Positions 7,843 to 16,299 of a stretch of DNA of 64,000 nucleotides are shown here, piece after piece. Location of the stretch: assembly GCF_029946145.1 (NCBI RefSeq), contig NZ_JAQSDY010000017.1, positions 1 through 64,000 of the forward strand, in the 5' to 3' direction. A program made the position numbers and the translations under genes. Position 1 is the stretch's first letter. Each line of letters opens with the position of its first letter. Below the pieces are notes generated by a model. It had not been told where the DNA came from and searched no databases. It saw only the letters and a program-made list of their open reading frames with translations. Origin of the DNA: Brevundimonas sp. Its GTDB lineage: Bacteria > Pseudomonadota > Alphaproteobacteria > Caulobacterales > Caulobacteraceae.

Positions 7843-9134
7843 CGGCGGCCTCGTGGCGCAGCGCGGGGCAGCAGGGGTTCGACCATGTCCCACAGCCGGT
7901 CCAGACCCGAGCCGGCCTCGGCGGCGGCGCGGCGGCCGCGTTCGCCCATGCGTTTGGCCTCGGCGTCGTCGGCCAGCAGGGGGGCGATGACGGCGGGCAG
8001 GTCCCATGGCGCCTGGACGACCGTGAGACCGCCGGCGGCCACGAGGGCGTCGGTGACGGCGGCCCAGTTCGTCATGTCGGGGCCGGTGACGGCGGGCTTG
8101 CCGAGCCGCGCTGGCTCCAGCGGATTGTGGCCGCCAACCGGGGGCTTCTCCAGAGCGGCGGAGAACGAGCCGCCCATGACCACGACATCGGCCAGCCGCA
8201 GGAACAGACCCATCTCGCCCAGGGTGTCGGCGACATAGAGGTCGGTGTCGCGATCCAGTTCGCGCCCCTGCGAGCGCAGGGCGAAGCGGTAGCCGTCGCG
8301 GTTCAGGGCGGCGGCGATGGCGGGGGTGCGTTCGGGATGGCGGGGGACGAGGATCAGGCACAGCCGGTCGGCCAGTTTGTCCAGGGCGCGGACGAGGGCG
8401 ATCTCCTCGCCGTCATGGGTGCTGGCGGCGACGACCACGGGCCGGTCGCCGATGGCGGCGCTGAGACGGGTGAAGGCGGCGGGGTCGTGCGGCGGGGCCT
8501 CGCCGGAAAGCTTCAGATTCACATGGCCGTCGATGCGGGCGCCGAGGCTTTCCAGCCGTCCGGCGGAAGTTTCGTCCTGCGGCAGGACGCGGTCGAAGGC
8601 GGACAGGATTTCCCGCACCGCCCCGGGGAAGCGGCGCCAGCCCTCGACGGTCTTTTCCGTGATGCGGGCGCTGGCCAGAACCAGTTTCACACCGCGTTTG
8701 CGGGCGTCCAGGATCAGGTTGGGCCACAGCTCGCTCTCGACGAAGACGGCCGCACACGGCTTCCAGTGGTCGAGGAAGGCGGTGACGGCTCCGGGGGCGT
8801 CGACGGGGGCGAACTGGTGGATGACGCCGGGCGGCAGGCGGCGCGCCAGGAGGGTGGCGGAGGTCAGGGTGCCGGATGTGACCAGGACGGTGAGATCGGG
8901 CCGCGCCTGCCGCAGGCGGTCGATCACGGGCAGCAGCGACAGGGTCTCCCCGACGCTGACGCCATGCAGCCAGACGAGGTCGCCGGCGGGCCGCGCGACC
9001 CCCGTCAGGCCGAGCCGTTCGTCGACCCGGGCCGGGTCTTCCTTGCCCTGTTTGACGCGGGCGTCGAGCAGGCGCGGGGCCAGCGGCTCCAGCATCCGGG
9101 TCAGCAGGCGGTAGACGATCAGGGCGGGGCTCAC
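7839..9134 (-). CDS. waaA: 3-deoxy-D-manno-octulosonic acid transferase
   Basis: A 431-residue Kdo transferase (KdtA) that adds Kdo to lipid IVA at the cytoplasmic face of the inner membrane. The N-terminal glycosyltransferase domain has WLHGVSVGETLSLLP (about 53-67) with the conserved glutamate, then VFVESELWPNLI (about 131-142). The C-terminal GT-B domain has LVPRHPERTPAI (about 240) and GGHNPLEPARLGKPAVTGP (about 345). Length is typical. It is 1 bp downstream of the DUF374 gene and overlaps lpxK by 4 bp. Confidence 0.95.
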   Translation of the reverse strand: MSPALIVYRLLTRMLEPLAPRLLDARVKQGKEDPARVDERLGLTGVARPAGDLVWLHGVSVGETLSLLPVIDRLRQARPDLTVLVTSGTLTSATLLARRLPPGVIHQFAPVDAPGAVTAFLDHWKPCAAVFVESELWPNLILDARKRGVKLVLASARITEKTVEGWRRFPGAVREILSAFDRVLPQDETSAGRLESLGARIDGHVNLKLSGEAPPHDPAAFTRLSAAIGDRPVVVAASTHDGEEIALVRALDKLADRLCLILVPRHPERTPAIAAALNRDGYRFALRSQGRELDRDTDLYVADTLGEMGLFLRLADVVVMGGSFSAALEKPPVGGHNPLEPARLGKPAVTGPDMTNWAAVTDALVAAGGLTVVQAPWDLPAVIAPLLADDAEAKRMGERGRRAAAEAGSGLDRLWDMVEPLLPRAAPRGRR

Positions 9135-9135
9135 C

Positions 9136-9822
9136 TCAGACGCGCTCCAGGCCGACGAGAGCGTCGGCGGCGGCCTCGACGGCGGTCAGCCGTTCGGTCC
9201 AGGCGCGGGCGACGTCAGCCAGTTCGGCGCCCTCGGGATAGCGGTCGACGTCCCAGACGATGGCGCCGCGTCCGAACGGCAGGGGCAGGATGGCGCGGTC
9301 CCAGCTGTTGAGCCGGATCGCCGGGTTGCAGGACATGCCGATGAACAGCACGGGCGCCTTCGACAATCTGGCCATCAACGGCAGGCCCTCGGCCATTTCC
9401 CGCATCGGGCCGCGCGGGCCGTCAGGGGTGATGGCCAGGGCTCCGACCTTCAGCTGGCGCAGGCCGTCGCGCAGGGCCTGGGAGCCACCCTTGGCGCGGT
9501 CGGCCTTGTCCTTGTTCGAGGATGAACCGCGGATGGCGGGTATGCCCTGCAGGGCCACCGCCTTGGCGATGAACTGGCCGTCGGGGCTGAGGGAGATCAG
9601 GGCCTTGGCGGGCTGGGCGCGGTCCAGCGGCCAGCAGGCGGGGCTGAGGCCGATGCGCGAATGCCAGAAGGCGCACAGCACGCCGCCGCCGTCGGCCCAG
9701 ACCTTTTCGGCGACGATCTGGTTGTGATGCGTCCAGCGGATGGTGGCGAAGCAGAAGCGCATCCATTGGGCCAGGGCCCAGGCGAGGATGGCCTGGATGA
9801 CGGGGTTGCGGAGGGGTCTCAT
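9136..9822 (-). CDS. DUF374 lysophospholipid acyltransferase family protein
   Basis: A 228-residue member of the DUF374 branch of LPLAT acyltransferases. It has a hydrophobic N-terminus (residues about 8-26), VLCAFWHSRIGLSP with the catalytic-type histidine (about 49-62), SPDGQFIA and the TPDGPRGPMREM signature (about 133-144). In Alphaproteobacteria this family is encoded beside waaA and lpxK and is thought to act in lipid A or phospholipid acylation; the exact acyl acceptor is not established. It overlaps the upstream ABC exporter gene by 4 bp (ATGA), so it is translationally coupled. Confidence 0.88.
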   Translation of the reverse strand: MRPLRNPVIQAILAWALAQWMRFCFATIRWTHHNQIVAEKVWADGGGVLCAFWHSRIGLSPACWPLDRAQPAKALISLSPDGQFIAKAVALQGIPAIRGSSSNKDKADRAKGGSQALRDGLRQLKVGALAITPDGPRGPMREMAEGLPLMARLSKAPVLFIGMSCNPAIRLNSWDRAILPLPFGRGAIVWDVDRYPEGAELADVARAWTERLTAVEAAADALVGLERV

Positions 9823-11666
9823 GACACCGTCGCGACCGTGACCGGGTCGCCGTCCAGCGATTGCTGCTTCGCCAGCCGGGAATAGAGGCCGCCCTTCCTG
9901 ACCAGCGCGGCGTGGGACCCGGTTTCGACCACCCGGCCGGCCTCGATCACATGGATGCGGTCGGCGTTGCGCACGGTCGACAGGCGGTGGGCGATCATCA
10001 GGGTGGCGCGGCCCTGCATCAGGCGTTCGAGGGCGGCCTGGACCAGCGCCTCGCTCTCGGTGTCGAGGGCCGAGGTGGCCTCGTCGAGCAGCAGGATGGG
10101 GGCGTCCTTGAGGAAGGCGCGGGCAATGGCGATGCGCTGGCGCTGGCCGCCGGACAGGCGCAGGCCGGCCTCGCCGGCGCGGGTCGCATAGCCTTCGGGC
10201 AGGGCGGTGATGAAGTCATGGGCGGCGGCGGCCTGGGCCGCCGCGACGATGTCCTCGGCCGTGGCGCCGTGGCGGCCGTAGGCGATGTTGGCGGCGACGG
10301 TGTCGTCGAACAGGAAGGGCTCCTGCGTCACCAGGGCGATGGAGGCGCGCAGGTCGTGCAGCTTCAGTTCACGGATATCGCGGCCGTTCAGGGTCACGGC
10401 GCCGCCGGTAACGTCATAGAAGCGCGGCAGCAGGCTCAGGATCGTCGACTTGCCGCCGCCCGACGGGCCGACGAGGGCGACGGTCTCGCCGGGGGCGACG
10501 GTCAGGCTGACGTCCGACAGGGTCGGCGCCACGCCGTCGGAGGCCGGCCCATAGGCGAAGGACACATGGTCGAAGGCCACGGTGGTCGGGCCGTGTCCGA
10601 ACGGCGCGGCGTCGGGCGTCTCGCGGATCTCGGGCTGGATGTCGAGGGCGGCGAACAGGCGGCGGGCGGCGGTCAGGCCCTCGGTCATGACGGTCTGGAG
10701 ATTGGTCACCTGCCGCAGCGACTGGCCGGCGGCCATCAGCAGGCCGATGAAGGCGGCGAAGGCGCCCACGCTCATGGCCCCGTCGCGCGCGCGCCAGCCG
10801 GCGTAGGCCATGACGGCGGCGACCACGATCATGGCGACGAGGTTGGAGAAGGGGCCGGCGAAGGCGCGGCTGTCGGCGGATTTGATGACGTGGCGCTGGC
10901 GGCGCGAGACGACCTCGCCGACGCGGGCCTGCTCGGCCGCCTCGCGGTTCTCGATCTTGATCAGACGGACGCCGTCGAGGTTTTCCATCAGGGCGGTGGA
11001 GAGGTTCTCGGTCTCCTTCATCGCCCCGGTGGTGGCCTTGCGCGTGCGCTTCGAGAAGCGGCGCAGGATCAGGGTGATGAGGGGCACGCCCAGCAGGACG
11101 ATGGCGGTCAGCTGCCAGTCGATCAGGGCCATGGCGGCGATGACGAAGACCAGGGTCAGGCTATGCTGGGTGTAGTTGACGACGCCGTTGGTGAAGGCCT
11201 CGCGCACCAGATTGGCGTCGAACAGGACCGAGGAGACGAAGCTGCCGCTGTGCTGGCTGCGCAGCCGGGCCAGGTCGGCCCGGATCATGGCCCCGAACAG
11301 CCGCACCTGGATGTCGCCGACGATGCCGTGGCCGAGCCGGTTGACGAGGGCGGCCTGCCCCAGCGAGGCGGCGGTCCAGACGATGGCGACCAGGACGATG
11401 GCGGCGGGGATGTAGACCAGGGCCTGTCCGGGCGGGATGTCGATCAGGCCCCACAGCCTGATCGGCGTGTCGGTCTGCAGGAACAGGCCGTTGATGGCGG
11501 GTTCCAGCAGCTTCAGCGTGGCCGCGGACAGACCGCCGGCCACGGCGGCGCACAGCATCGACAGAAACAGCGGCGTCCGGTGGTGCGAGAGATAGTCGCG
11601 CCAGATCCGCGCCAGCAGGGGGCGAAGGGGCTCCTTCTCGTCGGCGGCGGGGGCGGGCGGCGTCAT
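9819..11666 (-). CDS. MsbA-like lipid exporter, fused permease/ATPase
   Basis: A 615-residue half-transporter with an N-terminal ABC type-1 transmembrane domain (hydrophobic segments between about residues 30 and 310) and a C-terminal nucleotide-binding domain. The ATPase shows Walker A (GPSGGGKST), the signature LSGGQRQRIAIARA and Walker B (ILLLDEATSALD), with the H-loop histidine in LMIAHRLSTV. First in an operon with a DUF374 acyltransferase, waaA and lpxK, it is most likely the lipid A flippase MsbA, but multidrug or other lipid export cannot be excluded by sequence reading. The ATG at 11666 starts at MTPPAPAADEK; the frame upstream is not coding-like. Confidence 0.9.
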   Translation of the reverse strand: MTPPAPAADEKEPLRPLLARIWRDYLSHHRTPLFLSMLCAAVAGGLSAATLKLLEPAINGLFLQTDTPIRLWGLIDIPPGQALVYIPAAIVLVAIVWTAASLGQAALVNRLGHGIVGDIQVRLFGAMIRADLARLRSQHSGSFVSSVLFDANLVREAFTNGVVNYTQHSLTLVFVIAAMALIDWQLTAIVLLGVPLITLILRRFSKRTRKATTGAMKETENLSTALMENLDGVRLIKIENREAAEQARVGEVVSRRQRHVIKSADSRAFAGPFSNLVAMIVVAAVMAYAGWRARDGAMSVGAFAAFIGLLMAAGQSLRQVTNLQTVMTEGLTAARRLFAALDIQPEIRETPDAAPFGHGPTTVAFDHVSFAYGPASDGVAPTLSDVSLTVAPGETVALVGPSGGGKSTILSLLPRFYDVTGGAVTLNGRDIRELKLHDLRASIALVTQEPFLFDDTVAANIAYGRHGATAEDIVAAAQAAAAHDFITALPEGYATRAGEAGLRLSGGQRQRIAIARAFLKDAPILLLDEATSALDTESEALVQAALERLMQGRATLMIAHRLSTVRNADRIHVIEAGRVVETGSHAALVRKGGLYSRLAKQQSLDGDPVTVATVS

Positions 11667-11748
11667 TGGTCCGAGGTCGGACGGCGCGGGGGGGAAGTCA
11701 AGCGGGGAGGCGCTTGTGATTGCAGCAGCGCGAGGGCAGGCTCGACGA

Positions 11749-12237
11749 ATGCGAACCTTCCGCACGCTGGCCCTGATCTGCCTGCTCGGCCTCAGCGGCT
11801 GTTCCTATGGTTTCGATGTGCAGGCGGTGATCATCGACGGCCGTCTCGCGTTCGTCCCGGGACCACGGGGCGCCAAGCCGGAATGCGTCAGTCGGGTCAT
11901 GGTTCGGGATGAGGGCGCACCGGTGGCGGCTACGTACGACGCGTGGATGCGGACGGCCTTCGCTTGGGCCGATCAGGGCGGGTATGGGTGCACCGACCGC
12001 TTCCCTCTGTTCTACGGAGAGGCCCTGAAAGGCGAGGATTCCGCCGGAACCGGAATATCCAGCGAGGTCGCGGCCAAGCCTCTGCGAGCGGGGGTCATCT
12101 ACGAGGTGATGATCGCTTCGGGTGCCACCGGCTATGGCGGAGGCCGATTCCGCCTGCGGCCCGACGGCGGGGTGGAGAATCTGGGGCCGCCGATGTTGAC
12201 CAGCGAGGATACCCTGCTGGTGACGCCCTCCCGTTAA
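11749..12237 (+). CDS. hypothetical lipoprotein
   Basis: A 162-residue exported protein of unknown function. The N-terminus MRTFRTLALICLLGLSGCSY is a lipoprotein signal with lipobox LSGC (Cys at about 18). The mature part contains FDVQAVIIDGRLAFVPG and several Cys residues (ECVSRV, YGCTDRF), and an FRLRPDGGVENLG segment near the C-terminus, suggestive of a compact beta-rich domain. It is divergent from the msbA-like gene (82 bp apart) and lies 17 bp upstream of a phosphatase gene that may share its transcript. Confidence 0.65.
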   Translation: MRTFRTLALICLLGLSGCSYGFDVQAVIIDGRLAFVPGPRGAKPECVSRVMVRDEGAPVAATYDAWMRTAFAWADQGGYGCTDRFPLFYGEALKGEDSAGTGISSEVAAKPLRAGVIYEVMIASGATGYGGGRFRLRPDGGVENLGPPMLTSEDTLLVTPSR

Positions 12238-12254
12238 ACGACTATCTCCACCCC

Positions 12255-12920
12255 ATGCCCCGTTACGATCTCACCACCCCGGCCGGCCGGTTCAAGGCGC
12301 GGTGGGACTATGTCTGGAAGGATCACGCCTTCCTCAGGCGGTGGTTCATGAACGCCCACTGGCTGGGCCCCGATCTGGTGCGGACCAACCAGCCGTCGCC
12401 GAGGCAGCTGGCGTACTGGAAGTCACGGGGGATCAAGACGGTCATCAACCTGCGCGGCGCCCGGGACGAGGCCTATTATACGCTGGAGAAGGAGGCCTGC
12501 GAACGGCTGGGCCTGACCCTGATCGACGCGCCGCTGGACTCGCGCGATCCGCCGCAGAAGGACCGGGTGCACAGGGCGCGGGAGCTGTTCCGGACGATCA
12601 GATATCCGGTGCTGATCCACTGCAAGTCGGGGGCGGACCGGGCGGGGATGATGGCGGTCTTCTATCGCCACTTCCATCTGGGCGAGCCGATCAGCACAGC
12701 CATCGACCAGCTGTCGAAGAAGTACCTGCACCACCGCGAGGGGCTGACGGGCGTGCTGGACTTTACGCTGGAGAAATACCTGAAAGAGGTCGAGCCGACG
12801 GGGGTCAGCTTCATCGACTGGGTCGACAGCGACGCCTATGACCCCAAGGCGATCCGGGCCGAGTTCAAGGCCGGATGGTGGGGCACGATCCTGACCGAGA
12901 AGCTGCTGAAGCGGGAGTAG
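12255..12920 (+). CDS. dual-specificity/tyrosine phosphatase family protein
   Basis: A 221-residue cytoplasmic protein with the cysteine-phosphatase signature CX5R as HCKSGADRAGM (about residues 122-132). A plausible general-acid region is DSRDPPQ (about 94-100). The upstream KTVINLRGARDE segment is typical of the bacterial DSP-like fold. It could dephosphorylate tyrosine, phosphoinositide-like or lipid/sugar phosphates; the target is unknown. Its position between two LPS gene blocks makes an envelope role plausible but unproven. It ends 3 bp from the convergent small membrane protein gene. Confidence 0.85.
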   Translation: MPRYDLTTPAGRFKARWDYVWKDHAFLRRWFMNAHWLGPDLVRTNQPSPRQLAYWKSRGIKTVINLRGARDEAYYTLEKEACERLGLTLIDAPLDSRDPPQKDRVHRARELFRTIRYPVLIHCKSGADRAGMMAVFYRHFHLGEPISTAIDQLSKKYLHHREGLTGVLDFTLEKYLKEVEPTGVSFIDWVDSDAYDPKAIRAEFKAGWWGTILTEKLLKRE

Positions 12921-12923
12921 GCC

Positions 12924-13139
12924 TCAGCTCCAGGGACCGGGCGGCGCAGGGCCGTCACGACCATTTTCCGCGGCCCGTTCGGCGTCGCGCCGCGACTTGC
13001 GACCGGCTTCCCAACTGCGGAACCAGCGGGTCCAGTCGCGCTCGCCGCGCCAGACGCCGACCCAGAGAACCAGAACCAGCAGCAGCGAGACCAGGGAGGC
13101 GATCTCCTGACCTTCAAGGGTGCGTCCGAACAGGGTCAT
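12924..13139 (-). CDS. small membrane protein (71 aa)
   Basis: A 71-residue protein with one hydrophobic helix (IASLVSLLLVLVLWVGVW, about residues 13-30). This is followed by a strongly basic, Trp-containing cytoplasmic-type tail (RDWTRWFRSWEAGRKSRR) and a Pro/Gly-rich end. No family was recognised. Its start overlaps the stop of the upstream small membrane protein gene by 4 bp, so the two are translationally coupled and may act together. Confidence 0.6.
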   Translation of the reverse strand: MTLFGRTLEGQEIASLVSLLLVLVLWVGVWRGERDWTRWFRSWEAGRKSRRDAERAAENGRDGPAPPGPWS

Positions 13140-13360
13140 GGCTGCGGATCGCGGGGCAGGTCGCGGACCGGGGGCGCGTCGGCGAAGGTGTCGGCGCGCG
13201 GACCCGGTCGGGCCGGCTCTCCGGGGGTGACGGGGTCGTTCCAGGCCGTGTCGCCCTCCTGGGGGCCGATGCGCGGGGCTTCGGACTTGCGACGGGTGGC
13301 CCAGATGGCGACAGCGACGCCGATGCCGATGAGGACCAGGACGATCAGGATGGGAGTCAT
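13136..13360 (-). CDS. small membrane protein (74 aa)
   Basis: A 74-residue protein beginning MTPILIVLVLIGIGVAVAIW, one N-terminal transmembrane helix. It is followed by a hydrophilic Pro/Asp-rich tail (EGDTAWNDPVTPGEPARPG), so it is probably anchored with a long disordered tail. No family was recognised. It lies 69 bp downstream of the DUF4170 gene on the same strand and overlaps the next small membrane protein gene by 4 bp. Confidence 0.6.
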   Translation of the reverse strand: MTPILIVLVLIGIGVAVAIWATRRKSEAPRIGPQEGDTAWNDPVTPGEPARPGPRADTFADAPPVRDLPRDPQP

Positions 13361-13429
13361 GGGATCTCTCCGCTTTCAGGCTTGGCGATATACGCCTGAA
13401 AGCGCCTCAAACCGAGGGGGAGTTCCCGC

Positions 13430-13678
13430 TCAGTGGGCGTGGTCGTCGCCGCGCGGGTCGATCATCCGGTGGGCGTGCAGGATGAAATACCGCATGTGGG
13501 CGTTGTCGACCGTGGCCTGGGCCCGGGCCTTCCAAGCCTTGCGGGCTTCCTCGTAGTTGGGGAAGGCGCCGACGAACTCGACCTTGGACAGATCGCGGAA
13601 CACCGGGGCGTCGAGGTGGCGCAGCTCTCCGCCGATGACGAGGTGCAGCAGCTGGGGGGCGTTGGTTTCGGTGGTCAT
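13430..13678 (-). CDS. DUF4170 domain-containing protein
   Basis: An 82-residue cytoplasmic protein. The body HLVIGGELRHLD, then VEFVGAFPNYEEARKAWK and the C-terminal MRYFILHAHRMIDP match the DUF4170 family, which in Alphaproteobacteria is commonly encoded beside cysQ and waaA. Function is unknown; the small alpha/beta fold and gene neighbourhood suggest an accessory role in envelope biogenesis. Its ATG overlaps the cysQ stop by one base (TGATG), so translation is coupled. Confidence 0.8.
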   Translation of the reverse strand: MTTETNAPQLLHLVIGGELRHLDAPVFRDLSKVEFVGAFPNYEEARKAWKARAQATVDNAHMRYFILHAHRMIDPRGDDHAH

Positions 13679-14493
13679 CAGGGGGTCCGGTCGGTCTGGC
13701 GGGGCGCGAGCGGAATAGGCGCTGTGCGGCGCACGATCAACGGGTGAAGCGCCGGAGCGCTGCAGATCAGGCTGTTCTGACGCGGATCGAACTGGTTGAA
13801 GCGCCACGGACCCCCATGATGATCGCTGACACGGCCGCCCGCCTCCTCGACGATCAGGGCGCCGGCGCAGACGTCCCAGTCCCATTTGGGGGTCAGGGCG
13901 ATGGCGGCGTCGAAAGCCCCGGCCGCGACCAGGGCCATGCGGTAGGCGATGGCGTTGCGCTTCTCGTACCGCATGACGGGCCAGGGCTCGGGCCAGTGCG
14001 GCCCCTCCATCAGCCGGGCGTCGGCCAGGACCGAAGCGTCGTCCAGATCGGTGGTGTCGGAGGCGATGATCGGCCGGCCGTTGAGGAAGGCGCCGCCGCC
14101 CCGGATGGCGGTGAAGGTCTCGCCCAGCGCCGGGGCGTGGATGACGGCGGCGACGGGCTGGCCGTCCTCGACGATGGCGATGGGAATGCACCACCACGGC
14201 TTGCCCTTCATATAGGCGACGGTGCCGTCGATGGGATCGGCCACGAACAGGCGGCGCTTCGAGAGGCGGGCCTCGGTGTCGGTGGTTTCCTCCGACAGCC
14301 AGCCGTGGTCGGGGCGGGCCGGGAGGAGGGCGTCCTTCAGCAGGGCGTCCACAGCCATGTCGGCCGAGGTGACGGGCGAGCCGCCGGACTTGGACCAGAT
14401 CTTCAGCCCCGCGTCGCGTTCCGACAGCGCCAGTTCGCCGGCGGCGAGGGCCGCGTCGCGGATCAGGGCCAGGTCGGTCGCGAGGTCGGTCAT
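13678..14493 (-). CDS. cysQ: 3'(2'),5'-bisphosphate nucleotidase / inositol monophosphatase family
   Basis: A 271-residue metal-dependent phosphatase. Motif A lies in LFVADPIDGTVAYMKG (about residues 80-95) and motif B in WDWDVCAGALIVEEAGG (about 205-221), giving the Asp ligands of the Li-sensitive phosphatase fold. CysQ removes 3'-phosphoadenosine 5'-phosphate formed during sulfate activation; related proteins act on inositol or sugar phosphates. It overlaps pmbA/tldD-like by 4 bp and DUF4170 by 1 bp. This is a recurrent alphaproteobacterial arrangement, which favours the CysQ assignment. Confidence 0.88.
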   Translation of the reverse strand: MTDLATDLALIRDAALAAGELALSERDAGLKIWSKSGGSPVTSADMAVDALLKDALLPARPDHGWLSEETTDTEARLSKRRLFVADPIDGTVAYMKGKPWWCIPIAIVEDGQPVAAVIHAPALGETFTAIRGGGAFLNGRPIIASDTTDLDDASVLADARLMEGPHWPEPWPVMRYEKRNAIAYRMALVAAGAFDAAIALTPKWDWDVCAGALIVEEAGGRVSDHHGGPWRFNQFDPRQNSLICSAPALHPLIVRRTAPIPLAPRQTDRTP

Positions 14494-15842
14494 TTGCCGG
14501 CGATGGCGACGCCGTCGAACAGCAGGGACGGGCTGTTGAAGGAGCTGCGGAACTCCAGGTCCGAACCACGCTGCATCCGGGCGTAGAGGTCCAGCAGCTT
14601 GCCCGCGACGGTGACCTCGTTGACCGGCCAGGCGATTTCCCCGTTCTCGAACCAGAAGCCTGAAACCCCCGCCGACCAGTCGCCGGTGTGGGCGTTCAGC
14701 GACGGGCCGAACATGGAGGTGACCAGCAGGCCGGTTCCGGCCTCGCCCATCAGGCCGGCCAGATCGACCTCGCCCGGCTCCAGATGCAGGTTGTGGGTCG
14801 CCACTCCGGGCGGGCCGGCGAGGCCGCGCGAGGCATGGCCGGTCGAGGCCATCCCCAGCTGGGCCGCGGCGGCGCTGTTCAACAGCCAGGTGGTCAGAAG
14901 GCCGTCGTCAATGATTGATTGGCGCGTGACGGCGACGCCCTCGTCGTCGAAAGGGGTCGAGCCGAGGCCGCGCGGGCGGAAGGGATCGTCGATGAGGTTG
15001 ACGCCGGCCGGCAGAACCCGCTGGCCCAGCCGGTCCTTGAGGAAGGAGGCGCCGCGCGCGACCGACGGGCCGGACACGGCGCCCAGAAGCGGCGACAGAA
15101 CCTGGCCGGCGACGCGGTTCTCGAAGATCACGGGCGCGGTGGTCGAGGCGATCTTGCGCGGGCCGGTGCGGGCGACGGCGCGCCGTCCGGCCTCGGCGCC
15201 GATGGTCTCGGCGGCGGGCAGGTCGGACAGGTGGCGCACCGCGCGGTTCTCGCCGCCGCGCTCCATGGCGCCGTCCTTCTCGGCGATGACGCCGACGCCC
15301 AGCGAGAAGGCCGAGCCGTGATAGGCGCCGTCGAAGCCGTGCGAGGTCACCAGCCGCCACCGGCTGGACGAGGCCGAGGCGTGGCCGCCTTCGGATTTCG
15401 CCACGCCGGGGACAGCGAGGGCGGCCGCTTCGGCTTCCGTGGCGACGGCCTCCAGCTGGGCGGCGCTGCGTTCGGCCGGGTCATACAGATCGAGGTCCGG
15501 GAAGGGACCGCGGGCCAGACGGTCCTGCGGGGCGAGGCCAGCCCAGGGGTCTTCCGGGGCGAGACGGGCCATGGCCACGGCTCGCTCGACCAGCCGGGCG
15601 CGAGTCGCGTCGGACAGATCCGAGGCCGAGACCGTCGCCTGGCGTGTGCCGATGAAGACGCGCAGGCCCAGGTCGCGGCTTTCCTCGCGCTCGACGTCCT
15701 CGAGGGCGCCGTTGCGGACGCCGATGGACAGGGAGGCGCGCTCGGCCGAGACGGCTTCGGCGGCGTCGGCGCCCGCCCTCAGCGCGGCGGCGACCAGTTC
15801 AGGCAGGATGTCGGAGGAGGCGGACGCGGTACGGTCGGGCAT
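14490..15842 (-). CDS. TldD/PmbA family metalloprotease-like protein
   Basis: A 450-residue member of the TldD/PmbA (modulator of DNA gyrase) family. It contains GVRNGALEDVEREESRDLGL near residue 52, ENRAVRHLSDLP and a C-terminal region with TSMFGPSLNAHTGDWSAG and FWFENGEIAWPVNEVTVAG, typical of PmbA. The TldD partner carries the zinc-binding HExxxH; no such motif is visible here, consistent with a PmbA-like subunit. Known roles are maturation of small peptides and processing of CcdA. It heads the cysQ/DUF4170 unit with a 4-bp overlap. Confidence 0.9.
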   Translation of the reverse strand: MPDRTASASSDILPELVAAALRAGADAAEAVSAERASLSIGVRNGALEDVEREESRDLGLRVFIGTRQATVSASDLSDATRARLVERAVAMARLAPEDPWAGLAPQDRLARGPFPDLDLYDPAERSAAQLEAVATEAEAAALAVPGVAKSEGGHASASSSRWRLVTSHGFDGAYHGSAFSLGVGVIAEKDGAMERGGENRAVRHLSDLPAAETIGAEAGRRAVARTGPRKIASTTAPVIFENRVAGQVLSPLLGAVSGPSVARGASFLKDRLGQRVLPAGVNLIDDPFRPRGLGSTPFDDEGVAVTRQSIIDDGLLTTWLLNSAAAAQLGMASTGHASRGLAGPPGVATHNLHLEPGEVDLAGLMGEAGTGLLVTSMFGPSLNAHTGDWSAGVSGFWFENGEIAWPVNEVTVAGKLLDLYARMQRGSDLEFRSSFNSPSLLFDGVAIAGK

Positions 15843-15891
15843 GCCCCGATATGGCCGGGCAGAGGCGCCGCCGCAACTGCGCTGTTCAAGT

Positions 15892-16296
15892 TCAGACGAA
15901 GGCGTGCACCACCAGCATCACGCCAGCGGTTATCAGGGCGAAATAGGTCAGGGCCATGCCCGCGATCCGGCCGACCGTCGGTTTTCTGTCGCTCAGGCCG
16001 ACGGCGTGTATCAAACGCCCCGCGAGCAGGACGCCTCCGACGGCGTGCACCGCCAAGGCTGGCATGCCCAACATGGCCAGCAGGGCCAGTGCGCCGACGC
16101 CCACGGGAACATATTCCGCCGCGTTTCCAAACACACGGGCCGCCACGGTGACCTGGGAGACGCCGCCGTCGCCCAGCAGCACCCGGTGCGTCCGGCGCGC
16201 CAGGACCACGCGGACAGACAGGATGACCAGGAGAAGGATCAGCAAACCGCTCCAGAGAGCGGCGGACTGGATCGCGGTCATTCCGGCCGGCGCCAT
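15892..16296 (-). CDS. MAPEG family membrane protein
   Basis: A 134-residue protein with four hydrophobic segments. It has the family pattern RVFGNAAEYVPVGVGALALL near residue 52, the conserved Arg/Asn/Glu region that in MAPEG proteins binds glutathione. A second signature, GRLIHAVGLSD, follows near residue 93. Bacterial MAPEG proteins act as membrane glutathione transferases or peroxidases, or are uncharacterised. It lies 3 bp downstream of the zinc carboxypeptidase gene, so it probably belongs to the operon divergent from the YafY regulator. Confidence 0.85.
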   Translation of the reverse strand: MAPAGMTAIQSAALWSGLLILLLVILSVRVVLARRTHRVLLGDGGVSQVTVAARVFGNAAEYVPVGVGALALLAMLGMPALAVHAVGGVLLAGRLIHAVGLSDRKPTVGRIAGMALTYFALITAGVMLVVHAFV

Positions 16297-16299
16297 GAT

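Noticed and set aside
9861..11912. 683-codon plus-strand frame opposite the msbA-like gene
   Set aside because: Gly/Gln/Asp/His-rich composition and opposite to a gene with all ABC motifs; shadow.
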